Shown here: in pieces, positions 45,071-54,729 of the stretch
Position numbering within the stretch: position 1 is the first letter of the stretch
Layout of the letters: each line of letters begins with the position of its first letter
From: Ewingella americana
Lineage (GTDB): Bacteria > Pseudomonadota > Gammaproteobacteria > Enterobacterales > Enterobacteriaceae
Assembly (NCBI RefSeq): GCF_006438725.1
Contig: NZ_RCZD01000005.1
Location: 169,588 to 233,587, forward strand
Length of the DNA stretch: 64,000 bases
Direction: 5' to 3'
Translations under genes and position numbers: made by a program
Notes under the pieces: model-generated
What the model was told of the DNA's origin: nothing
Seen by the model: the letters and a program-made list of their open reading frames with translations, nothing else
The model's database searches: none

Positions 45071-45895
45071 TTACGCTTTCAGCGCCGCCGCAAACGGGGT
45101 GACTTCAAAGCGTTTCGCCAGGGCGATCAGCTCTTCGGTAGAAATAGTCTGTTTCTTGCCGCCCATCGATATCACTTTCACCAGAATTTCGGCGGATTTC
45201 TCGGCGGTGTCGATCAGGCCAAAAGCATCATCCAGAGAGGGGCCGCTGCCAAAGATGCCGTGAAACGCCCACAGCACCAGGCTGTGGTGTTGCATCTGGT
45301 CGGCCGTCGCCGCGCCGATGCCGTCGGTCCCCGGAACCATCCACGGCACAATGCCGATCCCATCAGGGAAGACCACCAGACATTCGGTGCTGCATTCCCA
45401 GATTTCCCGGGTGAATTTTGCGTTATCCAGCTCCATCACATAGGTCAGCGCAATCAGGTTGGTGGCGTGACAGTGCATGATCACCCGGTCGCGCCCCTGG
45501 GTGACGTTGATGCGTACGGTGTGTGATTGCAGATGCGCGGCCAGTTCTGACGTTGGCAGGCCACCGGCGGTCAGGCCCCAAAGAATGTTGTAGGCAGTCC
45601 CCTGGCTATTCAGCTGCAATACCACCAGCGATTCGGCCGGAGCCAGTTGCACATTGCGGAAAAACTTGCCGGAGCCGGTGACAATAAAATACTGATTTGC
45701 CAGTTCCGGTGCCGGTTGGGTGAGCGCAACGGTACGCGGGTCGCTATAAAAATCAGTCTGATAGGGCGCGACATCTTCCGGTAGCAGGCGCAGGCTGACA
45801 TTGCCGCCGTTGCGCTCGTCCCAGCCCTTCAGCCACATATCGGTGGTGGCTTTGATCATGCCCTGTACAAACCAGGAATTGAGTAAAGTTTTCAT
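45071..45895 (-). CDS. rhaD: Rhamnulose-1-phosphate aldolase
   Basis: 274 residues, same length as E. coli RhaD. A class II zinc aldolase that splits L-rhamnulose 1-phosphate into dihydroxyacetone phosphate and L-lactaldehyde. The N-terminus [31 protein letters not shown] is family-specific, and the zinc His pair is in [10 protein letters not shown], with a third His in [13 protein letters not shown]. It lies 26 bases after rhaA and is followed by fucO. Confidence 0.96.
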   Translation of the reverse strand: MKTLLNSWFVQGMIKATTDMWLKGWDERNGGNVSLRLLPEDVAPYQTDFYSDPRTVALTQPAPELANQYFIVTGSGKFFRNVQLAPAESLVVLQLNSQGTAYNILWGLTAGGLPTSELAAHLQSHTVRINVTQGRDRVIMHCHATNLIALTYVMELDNAKFTREIWECSTECLVVFPDGIGIVPWMVPGTDGIGAATADQMQHHSLVLWAFHGIFGSGPSLDDAFGLIDTAEKSAEILVKVISMGGKKQTISTEELIALAKRFEVTPFAAALKA

Positions 45896-45921
45896 CGTTT
45901 CTTACCTGTAAAAAGGAGTGT

Positions 45922-47187
45922 TTAGCGTTTCGCGAGTTCGGTTTTTTCGTAATGGCGGACGTTTTCCAGCCACTGGCCACCGACTGGGACATCGTGGCGC
46001 AGGCAATAGATGTCCCACACGGCTTGCCATGGCAGGCATTTTTGCTCTTCCAGCAACGCCAGGCGCGCGGTGTAGTCACCGTCGATCTCCAGTGTTTTCA
46101 GCATGTCGGTCGGTTCAAGCAGGGCGCGCAGCAGGGCTTTTTTCATGTTACGGGTACCGATGACCCACGCCGCAATGCGGTTGATGGAAGCGTCGAAGAA
46201 GTCGAGGCCGATATGCACGCGGTCAAACAGGTTGTGGCGCACAATTTCGTTGGCAATGGCCTGGGTTTCGTCGTCAAGCAGTACGACGTGGTCGCTGTCC
46301 CAGCGCACCGGACGGCTGACGTGCAGCAGCAGACGTGGCACAAACAGCATGGCGCTGGAGATTTTGTCTGAGATCACTTCCGTCGGATGGAAGTGCCCTG
46401 CATCCAGACAGAGTGCGGTCTGGCGGCTGGCGGCATAACCGAGGTAAAACTCGTTAGAACCGACGGTGTAGCTTTCAGACCCGATGCCAAACAGTTTGCT
46501 TTCGACGGCATCGATATGATGTTTGGCGTCGAGCTTCTCTGAAATCACCTCATCGAGCGCACTCATCAGACGCTGGCGCGGCGCTAACCGGTCAACGGTG
46601 AGGTCTTTCATACCGTCGGGGATCCAGATATTCATCACTGAAGGTGTGTTCAGCGCTTTACCGAACGAGGCGGAAACGCGGCGGCTGGCCTGACAGTGTT
46701 CGATCCAGAATTGGCGGATCTCAGGGTTGGCGCTCGACAACGTAAAGCCATCGGCGCTCAGGGGATGGGAGAAACAGGAGGGGTTGAAGTCCAGCCCCAG
46801 TTTATTTTTCTTCGCCCATTCAACCCATTGGCTGAAGTGTTTAGGTTCAATTTCGTTGCGCGCCACTGGCGTGTCAGATTCCAGATACATGGCGTGCAGG
46901 TTGAGGCGGTTAGGGCCGGGGATCAGTGAAATGGCCTGCTCCAGATCGGCACGGAGTTGCTGCGCATTTTTGGCCTTGCCGGGGTAGTTACCGGTGGCCT
47001 GGATGCCGCCGGTCAGTGAGCCTTCCGGGTTTTCAAAACCGGCCACGTCATCGCCCTGCCAACAGTGAATGGACACCGGCAGCGTGTCGAGTTTCTTCAT
47101 GGCGGCCTCGGCATCGATACCGAGTTGGGAAAAGCGCTCTTTGGCGAGTGTCCATGCGCTTTCGATAGATGAAGTTGATGAAGTCAT
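45922..47187 (-). CDS. rhaA: L-rhamnose isomerase
   Basis: 421 residues, as in E. coli (419). Converts L-rhamnose to L-rhamnulose. Metal-binding and active-site stretches are present: [40 protein letters not shown] and [14 protein letters not shown]. The start overlaps the rhaB stop in ATGA, so the two are coupled. Second gene of the rha catabolic operon. Confidence 0.96.
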   Translation of the reverse strand: MTSSTSSIESAWTLAKERFSQLGIDAEAAMKKLDTLPVSIHCWQGDDVAGFENPEGSLTGGIQATGNYPGKAKNAQQLRADLEQAISLIPGPNRLNLHAMYLESDTPVARNEIEPKHFSQWVEWAKKNKLGLDFNPSCFSHPLSADGFTLSSANPEIRQFWIEHCQASRRVSASFGKALNTPSVMNIWIPDGMKDLTVDRLAPRQRLMSALDEVISEKLDAKHHIDAVESKLFGIGSESYTVGSNEFYLGYAASRQTALCLDAGHFHPTEVISDKISSAMLFVPRLLLHVSRPVRWDSDHVVLLDDETQAIANEIVRHNLFDRVHIGLDFFDASINRIAAWVIGTRNMKKALLRALLEPTDMLKTLEIDGDYTARLALLEEQKCLPWQAVWDIYCLRHDVPVGGQWLENVRHYEKTELAKR

Positions 47188-48668
47188 ACTGCTAGCTCCT
47201 CATTGATGTGGCTCAGCGCCTGAAAACGACGCCAGTGGATAGCAAGTTCGGGTTGGGGTTGCGGCATATAACGTTGCTGTCGAAAATTGGCAGCGAGGAT
47301 TTGCCGGTAAAGCGTGACGTCTTTAACCAGGTTCAGCGCCATCAACTGGCAGCCGATGTTGCCGAGGGTTGAGGCTTCAACCGGCCCGGCGGTGACCGGC
47401 GTCTGGCAGGTGTCGGCACAGAGCTGATTAAGAAAAGTATTTTGGCTGCCACCACCGACGATATGGATCGCGTCCAGTGGCGCGCCCTGTAATTCGGCCA
47501 GTTGCTGCGCGGTCTGGCGGTAGAGCATCGCCAGACTGTCGAAGATGCAGCGCGCCAGTTCAGCCGGGCTGTCCGGTATCGGTTCCCCGTGTTCTCGGCA
47601 GGCTTCGCGTATGGCGTCCACCATCGACGATGGATTGATAAAGCGTTCTTCGTTGGGATTAATCAGGCTGACAAACGGCGGCAGGGCGGCGGCGGCGGCG
47701 ATCAGCGCGGGTAAATCGTTGACGTTCAGTTCTGAAGACATGCGCTGCAACAGCCACATTCCCATGATGTTTTTCAGCACGCGGACGCTGCCGTTAATGC
47801 CTCCCTCATTGGTGAAGTTAGCGTGCAGGGCGCTGGCGTGGGTGAAGGCGGTTGGGCTTTCGATGCCCATCAGGGACCAGGTGCCGGAGCTGAGATAGGC
47901 CGAATATTTGCCGGTCATCGGCGCGGCGACAACGGCGCTGGCGGTGTCATGGGTGGCGACGCTGACCACCGGTACCTGGTGCCCCCGCGGCGTAGCCCAG
48001 TTGCCCAGGGTTTTACCCGGTTGTGAGGGTTTTCCCAGCCAGCGGCGCGGCACGCCAGCATACTTCAGCAGCTTTTCATCCCAGTCGCCGGTGCGCAGAT
48101 TGACCATCTGCGTGGTGCTGGCGTTGGTGTGTTCCCAGTTCAGCGCGCCGGTTAAGCGGTAATGAATGTAGTCCGGCATCAGCAGTAAATGGTCGACTTG
48201 ATCGATAATCTCGGGCCGTTGGGTTGTGAGCGCTTTCAACTGATAAAGGGTGTTGAAAGGCAGGAACTGAATACCGGTGGTGCGGTAAATCGATTCGCGG
48301 CCCAGTGCGTGACTGGTGCTGACCATGACGCCATCAGTGCGTTTATCGCGGTAAGCGACGGGCAGGCCGACGCGTTGCCCCTGTTTGTCGATCAGAACAA
48401 AATCGACGCCCCAGGTATCCACGCCGATACTGTCAAGCTGGATGCCCGAGGCATCCAGACGGTTCAGCCCGGTGACAATGTGCTGTTCCAGTGCGTCAAG
48501 ATCCCAGGTGTCCTGCCCGTCAACCGTTTTAAGGTGGTTGGGAAAACGGTGAATTTCTTTTAGATGAAGACGCGGGGACGTTCCTGCCAGCTCTGTATTG
48601 AATGTCGCGAGCATTACGCGACCACTCGAGGCGCCAAGGTCGATTGCGGCAATATGGTGGAGTGTCAT
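47184..48668 (-). CDS. rhaB: Rhamnulokinase
   Basis: 494 residues starting at the ATG at 48668 ([20 protein letters not shown]), as AAGGA lies 9 bases before it; the ATG at 48677 directly abuts that site and is unlikely. A FGGY-family sugar kinase with DLGASSGR (phosphate 1), VDTWGVDF and the later [16 protein letters not shown]. It phosphorylates L-rhamnulose at O1. First gene of the operon, driven by the RhaS-type promoter at 48691-48792. Confidence 0.95.
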   Translation of the reverse strand: MTLHHIAAIDLGASSGRVMLATFNTELAGTSPRLHLKEIHRFPNHLKTVDGQDTWDLDALEQHIVTGLNRLDASGIQLDSIGVDTWGVDFVLIDKQGQRVGLPVAYRDKRTDGVMVSTSHALGRESIYRTTGIQFLPFNTLYQLKALTTQRPEIIDQVDHLLLMPDYIHYRLTGALNWEHTNASTTQMVNLRTGDWDEKLLKYAGVPRRWLGKPSQPGKTLGNWATPRGHQVPVVSVATHDTASAVVAAPMTGKYSAYLSSGTWSLMGIESPTAFTHASALHANFTNEGGINGSVRVLKNIMGMWLLQRMSSELNVNDLPALIAAAAALPPFVSLINPNEERFINPSSMVDAIREACREHGEPIPDSPAELARCIFDSLAMLYRQTAQQLAELQGAPLDAIHIVGGGSQNTFLNQLCADTCQTPVTAGPVEASTLGNIGCQLMALNLVKDVTLYRQILAANFRQQRYMPQPQPELAIHWRRFQALSHINEELAV

Positions 48669-48690
48669 AACGGCCATTCCTTATCAGGTA

Positions 48691-48792
48691 TGACCGCAGT
48701 GTAGGGGAGGCGTTTTACTGCCACCTTCCGTTGAATGCCACCGGTTATGGCGGGCTGGCAGCATGAAAAAGGTAGATGCGAGGCAGATCACA
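48691..48792 (-). promoter_or_regulatory. rhaB promoter: CRP site, inverted RhaS-type repeats, -10 box
   Basis: Read on the minus strand: a CRP-like site TGCGA-N6-TCACA lies at 48777-48792. A half-site of the form GGTGGCA-N10-GGTGGCA is at 48719-48742, with a related half-site in the opposite direction at 48754-48777 (GCTGGCA-N10-GGTAGAT). The -10 box TACACT lies at 48698-48703, 15 bases after the near repeat. The 17-base period of the repeats suits an AraC-type protein with two HTH motifs. The CRP centre is about 93 bases from the expected start, like E. coli rhaBAD. The rhaT promoter has the same plan. Confidence 0.85.
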
Positions 48793-49012
48793 AAACGTGG
48801 CGAAGGCGACGGATCCCTTTACGTAATAGAGAGAGAAAGCGCAGAACAGGAGGATGTGATCTTTGCCGCAGTTCCGTTCATGAGGCGTCGAATCTTTAAA
48901 AAATGACTGTGGAATGCGCTTTATCTGCCTTCGTTTCAAGGTTATCGCTGACCTTGCAGGATAGGGTGATTTTCCTGAGCCTTTTTCCCCCGTTTTGCAA
49001 TGGAGGTGATCA
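48793..49012. promoter_or_regulatory. rhaS upstream region
   Basis: The rhaS side of the divergent control region. A second, weaker CRP-like sequence (TGTGA-N6-CCGCA) is at 48855-48870. RhaR operators should be here but I could not define them. A near-perfect ribosome site GGAGGTGAT sits 3 bases before the rhaS ATG. Confidence 0.5.
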
Positions 49013-49840
49013 ATGACGTTACTGATTGGTGAGAATTACTTTGCTGCTCCTGAGCTAACCGTGACCGTGGAGCGCCGCACGCCCCAGGCTGCTTTTCCTG
49101 AGCATTACCACGATTTCCATGAAATCATGCTGGTGGAAAGCGGATCTGGCGTGCATATCTTTAATGACAACCCTTATACATTGACGACCGGCACAGTCTG
49201 CTTTGTGCGCGCCAGCGATCACCATCTGTTTGAGAGCGTGGACAACCTGCGCCTGACCAACGTGTTATTTCGATCCCCTCAGGCTTTTCGTTTTCTGCAT
49301 GACGTCGGGCGGTTCCTGCCGCAGGAACACCATTACCAGCAGCAAATTCACTGGCAGCTTAGCCCTGGCACCATGCAGCAGGCGTTGCAATGCGTTGCCG
49401 TGCTGGAGCATCAGAGTGCTGGGGTTGGTGCGGAGCAGATAGCCGCCACCGAAAGTCAGTTCCTGCATTTGCTTATCCTGCTTTATCAGGACTGTTTTCA
49501 ACCACAATTGCGGGATGCCTCTGAAAATAAGGTTAACCAGCTTTTAGCCTGGCTGCAGGGGCATTACAGTGAGGAGGTGAACTGGATGGAAGCCGCAGAC
49601 CGTTTCTCTCTGGCGCTACGCACGCTGCATCGCCAGGTAAAACAGCATACGGGTATGACACCGCAGCGCTATCTCAACCGGCTGCGTTTGCTTGAAGCAC
49701 GCCGCCGTTTGCATCACAATGACCAAAGTATTACTGATATTGCCTACGCCTGCGGTTTCAGCGATAGCAATCATTTCTCGACACAATTTCGTCGTGAGTT
49801 CCTGGTGTCACCCAAGTTGATGCGTAATCAATTACGTTAG
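49013..49840 (+). CDS. rhaS: AraC-type activator RhaS
   Basis: 275 residues (E. coli 278). The N-terminal cupin half binds L-rhamnose (FPEHYHDFHEIMLVESGSGVHIFNDNPY); the C-terminal double HTH contains LALRTLHRQVKQHTGMTPQRYLNRLRL and SITDIAYACGFSDSNHFSTQFRREF. It activates rhaBAD and rhaT. Divergent from rhaB and followed 88 bases on by rhaR, as in E. coli. The excellent ribosome site GGAGGTGAT supports the start. Confidence 0.95.
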   Translation: MTLLIGENYFAAPELTVTVERRTPQAAFPEHYHDFHEIMLVESGSGVHIFNDNPYTLTTGTVCFVRASDHHLFESVDNLRLTNVLFRSPQAFRFLHDVGRFLPQEHHYQQQIHWQLSPGTMQQALQCVAVLEHQSAGVGAEQIAATESQFLHLLILLYQDCFQPQLRDASENKVNQLLAWLQGHYSEEVNWMEAADRFSLALRTLHRQVKQHTGMTPQRYLNRLRLLEARRRLHHNDQSITDIAYACGFSDSNHFSTQFRREFLVSPKLMRNQLR

Positions 49841-49928
49841 CTGCCGCTACTTTTTGAGGTTTGGTGCGGGCGTAAATTGGCTGACATGCTTATATTCCCC
49901 TGGTGTGAACGGGTTTGGGATAGCCACT

Positions 49929-50798
49929 ATGCCGCTGAAACTAATGAAAAATGATTTTTTTCTGACCAATAAAAACTCGGTAATGGTGGCCGAGCGCCAC
50001 CCTCAGGCCAATTTTCCGAGCCATGATCACGAGTTCGATGAACTGGTGGTGGTGTGGCGCGGGAACGGTCTGCATATCTGGAATGATGTCCCGTACCCTA
50101 TTACCTGCGGGGATCTGTTTTATATCAATGCCAATGATCGCCACAGTTATGAGTCGGTGAATGCATTGGCGTTGGATAATATTCTTTATTGCCGCGAACG
50201 GTTTGGCTTATCCGCCGACTGGGCGCAACTGTTGCCGGGTGACGGTGTCAGCCAGGAGCAGCGCTACTGGCGGTTGAGTTCTCTGGGAATGACGGCGCTG
50301 CGGGAAAAAGTGGATGAACTGGCGACGGAGTGCATGAAGTCTGAATCACTGTCGGTGCAACTGAGTGAAGCCTTGCTGATGCAGCTGGCGCTGTTGTTAT
50401 TGCGCTACCGTCATCCGCCGAACAGTGGCGTGCTGCCGGATGCGCATCAGCTCGATTTACTGCTGATGGCGCTGCGAGCCAGTATCACCGATCCTTTTCA
50501 TCTCGACAGTTTTTGCGCACAGCACGGTGTCAGTTCACGTGGGTTACGGGCGCTGTTTAAGCAGCATACCGGCATGAGTGTGACGCACTATTTGCGTCAG
50601 TTGCGCCTGTGTCGCGCCATGAGTTTACTGCGTTACGGCCACCAGACGATTGGTGAAGTGGCCGCCGAATGTGGTTTTGATGACAGTAACTACTTCTCGG
50701 TGGTATTCAACCGTGCCTGCGGTGTCTCTCCGCGAGACTACCGACAGCGGTTCGCCGGTAGTCTCCATAGAAGTACATCCGTTCCAACCCTCTGTTAG
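49929..50798 (+). CDS. rhaR: AraC-type activator RhaR
   Basis: 289 residues from the ATG at 49929 (MPLKLMKNDFFLTNKNSV), which lines up with the E. coli start; the frame is open back to 49854 without family likeness, and an ATG at 49944 is an alternative. The cupin part has FPSHDHEFDELVVVWRGNGLHIWND, and the HTH part VSSRGLRALFKQHTGMSVTHYL and TIGEVAAECGFDDSNYFSVVFNRACG. In E. coli RhaR responds to rhamnose and switches on rhaSR. It is about 15-30 residues longer than usual at the C-terminus. Confidence 0.93.
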   Translation: MPLKLMKNDFFLTNKNSVMVAERHPQANFPSHDHEFDELVVVWRGNGLHIWNDVPYPITCGDLFYINANDRHSYESVNALALDNILYCRERFGLSADWAQLLPGDGVSQEQRYWRLSSLGMTALREKVDELATECMKSESLSVQLSEALLMQLALLLLRYRHPPNSGVLPDAHQLDLLLMALRASITDPFHLDSFCAQHGVSSRGLRALFKQHTGMSVTHYLRQLRLCRAMSLLRYGHQTIGEVAAECGFDDSNYFSVVFNRACGVSPRDYRQRFAGSLHRSTSVPTLC

Positions 50799-50849
50799 AT
50801 GACTGCAACAGTCAGTGGTACGCAATCTTAAAAGCCGCTCCACGGGGTG

Positions 50850-51884
50850 TCAGGACGCCATGCCCATGCCGACGATATTGGCGGCAAGAATGATGATCAG
50901 GCAGCCCAACGTCAGAATGGCGACCGGTTTTTTGCCGACACCCAGCCACTCTTTCAGCAGCAAGCCTACGATGCCACCACACAAGACGTAGAAACTCATG
51001 TGCAACATCCAGCTCATGTAGTCATATTCTGGGGGAATACTGGCGTGGCCCCATGCGTAGAAGAAGAATTGTAGATACCACATCACGCCGCCCAGGATGG
51101 CGAACAGTGCATTAGTGAGCAGTAAAGGTTTGGCGACGGAGAAGTCCGCTTTGATGGAAATCTCGCGGCGTGAGGCCAGACGAATAAAGCAGAAACCGAG
51201 GTTGACGATCGCACCGCCTCCCATAATCACCACGTAACTTGGCAGGGCTACGTACAACGGGTTCAGACCTAAATGCGCGGCGGCTTCGTGCATTGGTGTC
51301 GCGGCACTCATTGCAAAGGACATGCCTGCGGAGAAAATTCCGCACAGTGCAGCCAGGATCAGGCCTTTTTTCAGGTTAAATTCTTCAGCTTTGATCCCCA
51401 GCGATTTCTCTTTCAGGTAACCGGCATAGCTGACCACGGCAACGCCGATGACCGCCACCAGAACCCCCAGTAACGTCATTCTCCCGCCGGGTGTACCGAT
51501 CAATAGGGCGGCTTTGCCTTGCAGCACTGGCGTCATCAATGTGCCAATAATCAGGGTGATACCAATGGCTATCCCGATACCGAGCGACATCCCAAGATAG
51601 CGCATGGTCAGGCCATAGTTGATATTGCCTATGCCCCACATCGCACCAAACAGAAAGACGGGCATTAGCGTGTAGAGGCTGAATGAGCCGTAATAAGCCC
51701 AGAAATCAGGCAGTAAAATGTAGCTCACCGTCCAGGGTAAGATGACCCACGAGAACAAACCGGCCAGTGACCACATGGTTTCCCATGACCATTTTTTGAC
51801 TTTTTTCAGTGGTGCATAAAAACAGGCGGCACTGGCAGCACCAACTAAGTGCCAGATGATGCCAAGAATGATAGAGCTGCTCAT
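50850..51884 (-). CDS. rhaT: L-rhamnose/proton symporter
   Basis: 344 residues from the ATG at 51884 ([18 protein letters not shown]), exactly the E. coli length; the frame extends to 51920 but the RhaT N-terminus and the AAAGG site fix the start. Ten hydrophobic segments, with [21 protein letters not shown] typical of the family. It imports L-rhamnose with protons. Convergent with rhaR (51 bases apart) and driven by its own RhaS/CRP promoter about 115 bases upstream. Confidence 0.96.
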   Translation of the reverse strand: MSSSIILGIIWHLVGAASAACFYAPLKKVKKWSWETMWSLAGLFSWVILPWTVSYILLPDFWAYYGSFSLYTLMPVFLFGAMWGIGNINYGLTMRYLGMSLGIGIAIGITLIIGTLMTPVLQGKAALLIGTPGGRMTLLGVLVAVIGVAVVSYAGYLKEKSLGIKAEEFNLKKGLILAALCGIFSAGMSFAMSAATPMHEAAAHLGLNPLYVALPSYVVIMGGGAIVNLGFCFIRLASRREISIKADFSVAKPLLLTNALFAILGGVMWYLQFFFYAWGHASIPPEYDYMSWMLHMSFYVLCGGIVGLLLKEWLGVGKKPVAILTLGCLIIILAANIVGMGMAS

Positions 51885-51997
51885 ACAATTAACCTTTATG
51901 TAGTCGGGCGCTTGAATCAAAAGAAATGATTTTTAATAGGTTATCGTTGAGGGCCGTCGAGGGCGTGTCGTGTAGGTAACAGCACACAAAACGGTCA

Positions 51998-52100
51998 TCG
52001 AGCGTAGTGTAGGAACAGCGGTAGGGTGTCACCTTCAACTGAGTGCCACCGCATATAGGCCATTGGCATTGATCAGAAGGTGGTGGTGAGGAAGTTCACA
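51998..52100 (-). promoter_or_regulatory. rhaT promoter: CRP site, inverted RhaS-type repeats, -10 box
   Basis: On the minus strand, CRP-like GGTGA-N6-TCACA at 52085-52100, half-site GGTGGCA-N10-GGTGACA at 52027-52050, a related half-site in the opposite direction at 52062-52085 (ATTGGCA-N10-GGTGGTG), and -10 TACACT at 52006-52011, 15 bases from the near repeat. Every distance equals that in the rhaB promoter. The rest of the 460-base gap between rhaT and the diguanylate cyclase gene (51885-52344) shows no gene. Confidence 0.85.
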
Positions 52101-52344
52101 GAATAGGAATATGAAAGGATAAACATTAAAACTTCGAATATATTCCACCTCCTGTGGAATAAGGAATAAATCATCGCCAGCGGTAACATTTCAGGTGCAA
52201 TATGGTGTTGAATTTATAACATTTGATCCATGAAAATAAAATGAGGACTGCATGCTTATGCAGCGCAACTGTTTGAATGGTCAAATAATAATATATAATA
52301 CATTAGCAAAAAATAAGCCTGGCTGGCTTATATATTAAATTGTG

Positions 52345-53463
52345 TTACTGATTTTTATTACGCTGCAATGGATTGTACAACTCGATTTTTTCCTGTTTCA
52401 CGGCGGCCTGTTCCCAGGCATAGAAGATTTTGTTACGCCCACTGTTTTTCGCCAGATAAAGTGATTTGTCGGCAGCACTCAGGGCTTCGGCGAAATCCCC
52501 GTTAATTAATGCAGCGAGTCCGGCACTGACGGTTACGTTGGTTGAAACGTGTACATTGAAATGATGAGAGATATTCAACCCTAATACTTCGTCCTGAATA
52601 CGCTCCGCCATGCGCATAGCATGCTCCTGATTAACGTTGGACATCACCACCAGGAACTCTTCTCCGCCGTATCGAACGACGATATCCCGTGAGCGGACGG
52701 CGTCACGGATCGCAGCTGAAACCCTGACCAGCGCCTGATCACCCATGCTGTGACCATAATTATCGTTGTAAGCTTTGAAGTGGTCGATATCCAGCAGCAT
52801 TACGTAATGGCTGTCATCAGGCTGGCTCAACAGCGTCTCCAGCTTATTTTGCAGGCCCCGCCGGTTATAAAGCCCGGTCAGTGGATCGATCATACTGAGA
52901 TCGCTGAATTTCTCTCTTTCGCTATATAAATTGGCCACCATCCGGCGGGTAAAGGCGTCACTGCGTTTGAGCATAAAATGGTGCATGGACAGACCAATCA
53001 GCGGCAGGGCGATAGTAAACAGGATTTTACTCGTGTGATTGAAATCATCTAAAAAAATGACTGCAATAGAAGATGGTGCTGCATGAAGGCAAAATGCCAG
53101 AAAATTATCCGATAAAGCGATAGCACTGATGAAGAAAACACTGAGTAAGCTGACTAACAAAAAACTGTTATCCGTATGACCAATTTGGTCAAAGCGTAAG
53201 GAAATATGCCAGGCCCACAAGGCACCCACAATTATTGAACAGATATTTAAACGGAAGGGGCCATTTTTGCTGTTGAAGTAAGTGAATATTAATCCCAGTG
53301 CACAAAAGATGCCGATCATGGCCAGAGGGAATGTGGTTTTCAACGTTTTTAACGCCGGATTCAATATGGCGAATAGCGCAGAAGCACTATTTAGAAAAAA
53401 GAATAGCAACATCGAAAGGCGATGTTTGCTTTTAAGCAAATCATTATAGGAATGAAATATCAT
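52345..53463 (-). CDS. Membrane-bound diguanylate cyclase
   Basis: 372 residues. The first 165 hold about five to six hydrophobic helices (a MASE-like sensor domain, type not recognised), then a linker helix and a GGDEF domain with DPLTGLYNRRGL at about 193-204 and the active-site variant GGEEF at 266-270. The RxxD inhibitory site (RSRD, 257-260) is present, so the enzyme should be active and feedback-controlled by c-di-GMP. It stands alone between rhaT and the DUF1435 gene; the signal it senses is unknown. Confidence 0.92.
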   Translation of the reverse strand: MIFHSYNDLLKSKHRLSMLLFFFLNSASALFAILNPALKTLKTTFPLAMIGIFCALGLIFTYFNSKNGPFRLNICSIIVGALWAWHISLRFDQIGHTDNSFLLVSLLSVFFISAIALSDNFLAFCLHAAPSSIAVIFLDDFNHTSKILFTIALPLIGLSMHHFMLKRSDAFTRRMVANLYSEREKFSDLSMIDPLTGLYNRRGLQNKLETLLSQPDDSHYVMLLDIDHFKAYNDNYGHSMGDQALVRVSAAIRDAVRSRDIVVRYGGEEFLVVMSNVNQEHAMRMAERIQDEVLGLNISHHFNVHVSTNVTVSAGLAALINGDFAEALSAADKSLYLAKNSGRNKIFYAWEQAAVKQEKIELYNPLQRNKNQ

Positions 53464-53754
53464 TAAAAATTCACTCTATTAGCGGGTGGTCTTCGGAATA
53501 GATAAGGATGTTGTACCCGAATTCAATCGTACTTCGCTTATTCAAGCAGGTGCGAGAGGTGATAATATGGAAAGACTGCTAATAATCCTGTTATGTGATT
53601 ATTTTTATTGAAATTAATTAAAAACAGTTGATGGTAAAACTACCACTTTTGGCTCTGGGTGTCACTTCAATGGGGAGCTGGCAGCTAAAAAGATGCGTGA
53701 TGAGAAAGATTGCTATATGATATTAGTTCTCATTATCAATTTTGGCACAAAATC

Positions 53755-54039
53755 ATGATCGCAGCGATGGTAACGGCATGTGGAATGTGGGGGGTGTGCT
53801 GGTTTCTGGGCAAAAGGCTGACCAGCGGGTGGGGTGTGTTATTGCCTTGCGTACTGCTGCCATTTTTGGCGCTGGCGAACATTTCCCTCGAACATCTGCG
53901 CACGCTGGTGGTGATAGCCATGCTGGCGACGCTGGTGATGTTGTTGCACAAAACGCTGAGGCATTACGTGTTGCTGCCGTCCTTTGTTGCCGTGGCCGGT
54001 GGGCTGGCGGCATTGTCACTCAATTTCAATTTGCTATAA
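53755..54039 (+). CDS. DUF1435 family membrane protein
   Basis: 94 residues from the ATG at 53755 (MIAAMVTACGMWGVCWFLGKRLTSGWG); a TTG at 53710 would add 15 residues. Three hydrophobic helices are evident. It matches my memory of DUF1435, small enterobacterial inner-membrane proteins of unknown function whose genes lie near the leuQPV-rsmC region. No clear ribosome site is visible for either start. The 245 bases upstream (53464-53709) show no other feature. Confidence 0.65.
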   Translation: MIAAMVTACGMWGVCWFLGKRLTSGWGVLLPCVLLPFLALANISLEHLRTLVVIAMLATLVMLLHKTLRHYVLLPSFVAVAGGLAALSLNFNLL

Positions 54040-54153
54040 CGGTGCTGTAATACGCGGATTTACCTGCCAATGAGATAACATTTTGCTTTAGGGTATTTGT
54101 GTGCCTGAAAGGCAGAGGAATATTGCTGAGGAAGATAATCGAAGAGAATCATG

Positions 54154-54239
54154 TGGTGCGAAGGGAGGGACTCGAACCCTCACATCCAAAGGACACTAAC
54201 ACCTGAAGCTAGCGCGTCTACCAATTCCGCCACCATCGC
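54154..54239 (-). tRNA. leuV: tRNA-Leu (CAG), third in cluster
   Basis: 86 bases with encoded CCA, a long variable arm typical of leucine tRNA and anticodon CAG in the loop UUCAGGU. Identical over its length to the two copies at 54288-54373 and 54413-54498. Position 5-68 of the acceptor stem is a U-U mismatch. Confidence 0.96.
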
Positions 54240-54287
54240 ACAGATGATTTCTTCTTTATCGTTACTGCTTGATTTATATCACCGGAT

Positions 54288-54373
54288 TGGTGCGAAGGGA
54301 GGGACTCGAACCCTCACATCCAAAGGACACTAACACCTGAAGCTAGCGCGTCTACCAATTCCGCCACCATCGC
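54288..54373 (-). tRNA. leuP: tRNA-Leu (CAG), second in cluster
   Basis: 86 bases with encoded CCA and anticodon CAG, same sequence as its two neighbours. Separated from the first by 39 bases and from the third by 48 bases. Confidence 0.96.
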
Positions 54374-54412
54374 TCACCGTGCCGTGCAATATAAATCTAT
54401 TCGTAGTTGTAT

Positions 54413-54498
54413 TGGTGCGAAGGGAGGGACTCGAACCCTCACATCCAAAGGACACTAACACCTGAAGCTAGCGCGTCTACCAATTCCGCCACCATCGC
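54413..54498 (-). tRNA. leuQ: tRNA-Leu (CAG), first in cluster
   Basis: 86 bases with encoded CCA and anticodon CAG. First to be transcribed from the strong promoter at 54556-54583. The three-gene array is the leuQPV operon of E. coli. Confidence 0.96.
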
Positions 54499-54555
54499 AT
54501 TCTCAGCAAAGAATTCATTTGAATTTACTCTGCGAGTCATACAACTACGGGCCGA

Positions 54556-54583
54556 ATTCTAGAGATTTCCTCACGGGCGTCAA
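54556..54583 (-). promoter_or_regulatory. Strong sigma-70 promoter of the tRNA-Leu operon
   Basis: On the minus strand -35 TTGACG (54578-54583), 16-base spacer, -10 TAGAAT (54556-54561), followed by a GC-rich discriminator (TCGGCCCG) as expected of stringently controlled stable-RNA promoters. Confidence 0.85.
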
Positions 54584-54631
54584 TACTTATTTCCCCCATT
54601 ACGGACGTTTGGCGCAAAAAGCAGCATATTC

Positions 54632-54686
54632 GCCATGGATAGAGCAATTCGCTTCAATTACGCGTGCGAATTGCTCTATCCATGGC
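54632..54686. repeat. 21-bp perfect inverted repeat downstream of rsmC
   Basis: Arms at 54632-54652 and 54666-54686 are perfectly complementary with a 13-base loop. A second stem (GCCGCAG/CTGCGGC, 54686-54708) lies beside it. Neither has a T-run, so a classic terminator is doubtful; it may be a strong mRNA end structure for rsmC or a barrier between rsmC and the tRNA promoter. Confidence 0.8.
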
Positions 54687-54729
54687 CGCAGCGGATGAAG
54701 GCTGCGGCACGGGAAGGGTATGCCCCCTG

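Noticed and set aside
53656-53690. Sequence resembling the RhaS repeat (GTGTCACTTC...GCTGGCAG)
   Set aside because: Only one heptamer fits and the spacing to the second does not match the 17-base period; no -10 box at the right distance.
54151-54333. 60-codon frame across the tRNA genes
   Set aside because: It reads antisense through tRNA-Leu copies and is a common artefact.
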